Shown in pieces: positions 60,452-64,000 of a DNA stretch of 64,000 nucleotides. How positions within the stretch are numbered: position 1 is the first letter of the stretch; each line of letters begins with the position of its first letter. Made by a program: the position numbers and the translations under genes. Below the pieces are notes generated by a model, which saw nothing but the letters and a program-made list of their open reading frames with translations, did not search any database and was not told the DNA's origin. Source of the DNA: ZC4RG42 sp036676355 (lineage in GTDB: Bacteria > Pseudomonadota > Gammaproteobacteria > Burkholderiales > SG8-39); contig JAKFDA010000055.1 of the NCBI GenBank assembly GCA_036676355.1, positions 1-64,000 on the forward strand. The letters are read 5' to 3'.

Positions 60452-60976
60452 ATGAAAAGGCGGTGGGTGATCTATATCGCGGTAATCGCATTGGCAGGCT
60501 GCGCAGGTACGTCGGGCGACATGTCGACGTCTACTGCGGGTGCGATATTGAAGCCCACCGCGGGCAATACCGCGAATGGAACGGTGCAGTTCGAGCAGCA
60601 TCGCCGCAAGGTGCGCGTGAGCGGGGAAGTTGCCGGCTTGCAGCCCAACAGTCAGCATGGCTTTCATGTGCATGAGAAAGGCGACTGCAGTGCGCCGGAT
60701 GCGAGCAGCGCCGGCGGGCACTTCAACCCGCTGAAAAAAGAGCATGGGCACGCAATGCCAGGCGGACACCATGCCGGTGATATGCCGAACCTGCGCGCCA
60801 ACGCCGACGGACGTGCCACTTTCAGCTTTGATCTAAGCGGCATGACGGTGACGGAAGGGCAGACAAGTATCGTCGGCAAAAGCGTGGTCGTTCATGCCAA
60901 GGGGGACGATTACCGCAGCCAGCCGGCCGGCGATTCGGGTGCGCGGATCGCATGCGGTGTGATCGACAAGCGGTGA
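60452..60976 (+). CDS. sodC: Cu/Zn superoxide dismutase, lipoprotein form
   Basis: A 174-residue enzyme that dismutates superoxide in the periplasm. The signal has a lipobox (ALAGC). Metal ligands: H-x-H in HGFHVHEKGDC, the bridging/zinc His in GGHFNPLKKEHGH and GGHHAGDMPNL with the zinc Asp. The C-terminal VVVHAKGDDY carries another copper His and the ARIACGVI Cys forms the disulfide with the Cys of EKGDC. It is the last gene of the formate dehydrogenase run and is followed by a strong terminator. Confidence 0.94.
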   Translation: MKRRWVIYIAVIALAGCAGTSGDMSTSTAGAILKPTAGNTANGTVQFEQHRRKVRVSGEVAGLQPNSQHGFHVHEKGDCSAPDASSAGGHFNPLKKEHGHAMPGGHHAGDMPNLRANADGRATFSFDLSGMTVTEGQTSIVGKSVVVHAKGDDYRSQPAGDSGARIACGVIDKR

Positions 60977-60991
60977 ACATGCAGGCAACTC

Positions 60992-61029
60992 AAAAATAAA
61001 AAGGGCGCTTCGGCGCCCTTTTTATTTTT
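60992..61029. terminator. rho-independent terminator of the formate dehydrogenase operon
   Basis: AAAAATAAAAAGGGCGC, loop TTCG, then GCGCCCTTTTTATTTTT. The GGGCGC/GCGCCC stem with a stable TTCG tetraloop and T-run is strong. The flanking A/T symmetry makes it bidirectional. Confidence 0.95.
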
Positions 61030-61239
61030 GGCAATGTTGCAATGAGGCCGCGCTCGTATGTAGGGTGAACGCCAGGTTGTGAAGCGCGCGGCGGACAGCA
61101 CCGATAGCTTGATACGGCGTATGGACCGCGCCATATATACGCCGGGATTTCGAGCGCACCGCGCTTCGAGTCCTGGGCAGTACGATGATTGCGCCTGACG
61201 CGCGCCTTGGCGTCCGCGTCACGGCGACCTGGAGCGACT

Positions 61240-63900
61240 GTGCACGCACTCGTATCGCGGGCGCAATACAAAGCGGCGGCCTTGCGTATCGCACGGCTGA
61301 CCGGCCGTTTCCTGGCTCCCTGGTTCGTCCTTCTTTTATCCCTGTTCATCACGCTGATTGTGTGGCAGGTGGTGCTCGATCGGAATGCCGAGCGCGCGCA
61401 ACTGCATTTTGATTTCGAAATAGAGCGCGCCGAAAAGGCCATTCAGGAGCGCATCAGCCTCCATGAAAGCGCATTGCGCGGCGCGCGTGGTCATCTGGCC
61501 GATGACGCGTTCATCACCGAAGCTGAGTGGCAGCGCTATCTCCAAGGCCTGAATATCGAGCATTACGCCGGGCTGGAGGCTGTGGGCCTGGCCATGCGCG
61601 TAATGGCCAAGGACAGGGAACTGTATCTTAGGGCCGTGCGCGCACTCGGTCAGGGCGATTACCAGATCAAACCCGAAGGTGAGCGTCCGCAGTATTTTCC
61701 GGTCACCTACCTGGAACCAATGCTCAAGAAATACGAGCCCCTGATCGGATTCGACATGTTGAGTGATCCGGTGCGGCACGCCGCCATGCAGCGTGCGATG
61801 CGCGACGGAGCGTCAGCCATCACGGAGCCAATCGCGCCGGCCGTGAATACCGTCGAACCTGCATATGGTTTTTCGATGTTTCTGCCGGTCTATGCGGGAG
61901 GCGGGGTGCCGCCGACCGTTGATCAGCGCGAAGCGCGCCTGGTCGCATTCGTTTTCAGTCCGTACACCATGAACCAGTTCATGGACGCACTTTTCACGGA
62001 CGACGATATCGATCTGCTCACGTTACGCGTGTACGAGGGGAGCCGCCGCGATGCCGGCACGTTGCTGTACGACAGCACCACGCACTTCAACCCGTCGCCG
62101 CTGGGCCAGTCTCCGCGCTTCGAGCGCTTCGATACGATCACTGTAGGCGGTACGGAATGGACGCTGCAATTCGCCACCAGCGCGTTGTTCGACGAAGCCC
62201 ATCGCGATGGCGACGAAGCGCTGGTGTGGCTGATCGGTGTGCCGGTCAGCTTCATTCTGTTTCTGTTGATGCGTGGTATCGCGGCATCGCGCGTGCGAGC
62301 GCTGGATGCGGCCGATGCAAGCGCGCTACGACTGCGTGCTTCGCAGGCGCAATTCGATGCCGCCATGCGGAGTGCGCGGGACGCGATCGTATCGGCGGAT
62401 AGCGGCGGCAACATCATCTATTTCAATCCGGCGGCGGAGCAACTTTACGGTTACGCGGCCGATGAAGTAATGGGGCGCCCCATGATGTTGCTGGGGCCGC
62501 CGGAAGAGCGCGAGCAGAGCGAGGCCGGGTTCGCGCGACTCATCGCAAGCGATATGTCGAAGCTGCCGGCGACCTTGCTGTTCGGCACTGCGGTTCGCAA
62601 GGATGGAACCAGAATTCCGGTGGAGATGAGCGCGGCCAGTTGGCGCAACGACGAGGGTGTCTTCGCAACGATGATTGTGCGCGATATCACCGCGCGGCGG
62701 CAGTCCGAGGAAGCGGTTCGTCGCCTGAACGAAGACCTCGAACGCCGTGTCGCGGAACGCACCGAGGAGTTGCAACATACGCTCGAGGAATACGAGCGTG
62801 CTGACCAGTTTCGCAAATCGGTGATGGAAAACGCCATGGTGGGCCTGCTCACGCTCGATCGAAACGGCCTGATAACCATGGCCAACAAGGTCTTTTGCGT
62901 ATTGGTCGACTACGCTCCGGAAGAGCTCTATGGCCGGCACTGGTCGATGCTGACCGGCGCCGAGGAAGCGCAGCGATTGAGGCCCGCTGTGGGACGGATC
63001 ATCCATGAGGAGCGCACCATCGAGAATTACGAAATCGACTTGACCAGAAAAGACGGGCAGATCGTCCATGTTGCATTCGGCGCCAATCCGCTCAGCGTGC
63101 GAGGAGAAGTCGTCGGTTCGGTTGTTACGGTGATGGATATTACCGAGCGCAAGCTTGCCGACGCCCAGACGCAGCGCTTCAATGCGGAGCTCGAACGTCG
63201 TGTGACGGAGCGGACTGCCGAACTCCAGACGGCCAATGAGGAGATGGAGTCGTTCACCTATTCCGTATCGCACGATCTGCGCGCCCCGCTGCGGCATATC
63301 GATGGGCACATACAGATGCTGCTGGAGGAAAGCCGGGAAACGCTCGATCCGGAAAAGAAACGACGTTTGCAGCGCATCGGCAACGCCGCACTGCATATGG
63401 CCAAATTGATCGACGACCTATTGCTGTTCTCGCGCATGGGCAGGACCGCATTACGCAAGACATCGGTCGATATGGCCGCGCTGGTCGGTCGCGTGCAGAC
63501 GGCCGTTTCAAACGAAGCGCACGCACCAAAGGTGGAGTGGACCATCGGGCCCTTGCCGACAGTGAGGTGCGATGAGCACCTGATGGAGCGGCTATGGACC
63601 AATCTCCTATCCAACGCGTTGAAATATTCCAGCAACCGGGCGGTCGCCAGAGTTGCAGTGGAGGCGCAACGCGGCGTCAACGAATGGGTATTCAGCGTGC
63701 GGGATAACGGCGTGGGTTTCGACATGCGTTATGCCGACAAACTGTTCAGGGTGTTCGAGCGTCTGCATGCGGGCGAATTCACCGGAACAGGGATCGGACT
63801 GGCCAGCGTGCAGCGTATCGCCAAGCGGCACGGCGGGCGCGCGTGGGCGGAAGGCAAGGTCAACGAAGGTGCGACGTTCCACTTCACCCTGCCTGATTGA
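61240..63900 (+). CDS. CHASE-PAS sensor histidine kinase
   Basis: A protein of about 886 residues. Membrane helix (FLAPWFVLLLSLFITLIVW), periplasmic CHASE domain (~55-265), second helix (LIGVPVSFILFLLMRGI), two PAS domains (DAIVSADSGGNIIYFNPAAE; MVGLLTLDRNGLITMANKVF), a coiled linker, HisKA (FTYSVSHDLRAPLRHID) and ATPase (NLLSNALKYS; DNGVGFDMRYADKLFRVFER; GTGIGLASV). A GTG at 61240 with GGAG upstream is preferred; a TTG at 61189 adds 17 residues. There is no receiver and no adjacent regulator. The core is a close paralogue of the kinase at 799, and the CHASE part recalls that at 42101. Confidence 0.92.
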   Translation: MHALVSRAQYKAAALRIARLTGRFLAPWFVLLLSLFITLIVWQVVLDRNAERAQLHFDFEIERAEKAIQERISLHESALRGARGHLADDAFITEAEWQRYLQGLNIEHYAGLEAVGLAMRVMAKDRELYLRAVRALGQGDYQIKPEGERPQYFPVTYLEPMLKKYEPLIGFDMLSDPVRHAAMQRAMRDGASAITEPIAPAVNTVEPAYGFSMFLPVYAGGGVPPTVDQREARLVAFVFSPYTMNQFMDALFTDDDIDLLTLRVYEGSRRDAGTLLYDSTTHFNPSPLGQSPRFERFDTITVGGTEWTLQFATSALFDEAHRDGDEALVWLIGVPVSFILFLLMRGIAASRVRALDAADASALRLRASQAQFDAAMRSARDAIVSADSGGNIIYFNPAAEQLYGYAADEVMGRPMMLLGPPEEREQSEAGFARLIASDMSKLPATLLFGTAVRKDGTRIPVEMSAASWRNDEGVFATMIVRDITARRQSEEAVRRLNEDLERRVAERTEELQHTLEEYERADQFRKSVMENAMVGLLTLDRNGLITMANKVFCVLVDYAPEELYGRHWSMLTGAEEAQRLRPAVGRIIHEERTIENYEIDLTRKDGQIVHVAFGANPLSVRGEVVGSVVTVMDITERKLADAQTQRFNAELERRVTERTAELQTANEEMESFTYSVSHDLRAPLRHIDGHIQMLLEESRETLDPEKKRRLQRIGNAALHMAKLIDDLLLFSRMGRTALRKTSVDMAALVGRVQTAVSNEAHAPKVEWTIGPLPTVRCDEHLMERLWTNLLSNALKYSSNRAVARVAVEAQRGVNEWVFSVRDNGVGFDMRYADKLFRVFERLHAGEFTGTGIGLASVQRIAKRHGGRAWAEGKVNEGATFHFTLPD

Positions 63901-63902
63901 GG

Positions 63903-63926
63903 CAGCGGAGAGCTGAGAGCGGGGAA
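63903..63926 (+). repeat. GAGAGC module after the kinase stop
   Basis: GCAGCGGAGAGCTGAGAGCG lies two bases after the stop codon. It is the same sequence class as at 16648, 22047, 31850 and 38311. The last 70 bases of the window hold no gene I can support. Confidence 0.6.
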
Positions 63927-64000
63927 TAAAAAGCAGTCGGGCGAACAACCGGGAGGCCCGCTCCTAAGGGGTAGCCGCGTAAGGGCGTTTTTCCAGATGG

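Noticed and set aside
1..64000. tRNA or rRNA genes
   Set aside because: I saw no sequence with the conserved tRNA T-loop/acceptor pattern or rRNA motifs, though a covariance search would be decisive.

Overview
This is a GC-rich (roughly 60-65%), densely coded stretch of a proteobacterial chromosome, most likely a betaproteobacterium. The main reasons are the surE-pcm-nlpD-rpoS block, the tesA/ybbA/ybbP arrangement, selD next to selU, the DUF3305/DUF3306 genes beside a Tat-exported formate dehydrogenase, and a group of small stress genes (entericidin, DUF1328, CsbD, DUF883). The species is not identified. I saw no tRNA, rRNA, CRISPR array or intact transposase. The mobile-looking sequences are short, non-coding repeats.

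Layout. About 0.05-10.6 kb is a signalling and stress region. It has a PAS histidine kinase, a sigma-54 activator with no receiver domain, two response regulators, a CHASE3-type NarX-like kinase, and many very small envelope or stress genes. Several of these small genes have good -24/-12 (sigma-54) promoters. 10-16.5 kb holds a ferritin-like protein, a DUF72 protein, a FAD/Rieske oxidoreductase, glutamine-dependent NAD synthetase and a TonB-like protein. 16.8-22 kb holds a divergent iron ABC transporter (ATPase with unusual cysteine clusters, fused permease) over a Fur-like box, then TauE, a truncated GFA gene, a DM13 protein and a flavodoxin-like protein. 22.4-30.8 kb is surE-pcm-nlpD-rpoS, convergent with mltB-tgpA-DUF58-moxR. 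30.9-42 kb holds an HDAC-like amidohydrolase, selU/selD, tesA, an ABC-FtsX exporter, a truncated haemoglobin, a membrane-anchored TAXI protein and rmuC. 42.1-46.8 kb is one giant CHASE/PAS/GAF hybrid kinase. 46.9-61 kb is a formate dehydrogenase island: moaA, fdhD, mobA and moeA on the minus strand, and a plus-strand run from DUF3305 to sodC. The window closes with another CHASE-PAS kinase.

How the parts fit. The 47-61 kb island is close to self-sufficient for making a periplasmic formate dehydrogenase: cofactor synthesis (MoaA, MoeA, MobA), sulfur transfer (FdhD), a TorD-type chaperone, a small Tat protein, catalytic, Fe-S and cytochrome b subunits, and a Cu/Zn superoxide dismutase. The catalytic subunit has cysteine, not selenocysteine, at the molybdenum ligand, so the selD/selU pair at 32-34 kb is more likely there for tRNA 2-selenouridine. 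At the left end the receiver-less sigma-54 activator and the -24/-12 promoters suggest a local RpoN-driven envelope-stress regulon. That regulon is the most interesting candidate system in the window.

Intergenic DNA is rich in repeats: a ~135-bp MITE-like element (three full copies and one fragment), GAGAGCTG-type low-complexity modules found after plus-strand genes, dRS3-like ATTCCC...GGGAAT hairpins and GTTCG...CGAAC hairpins.
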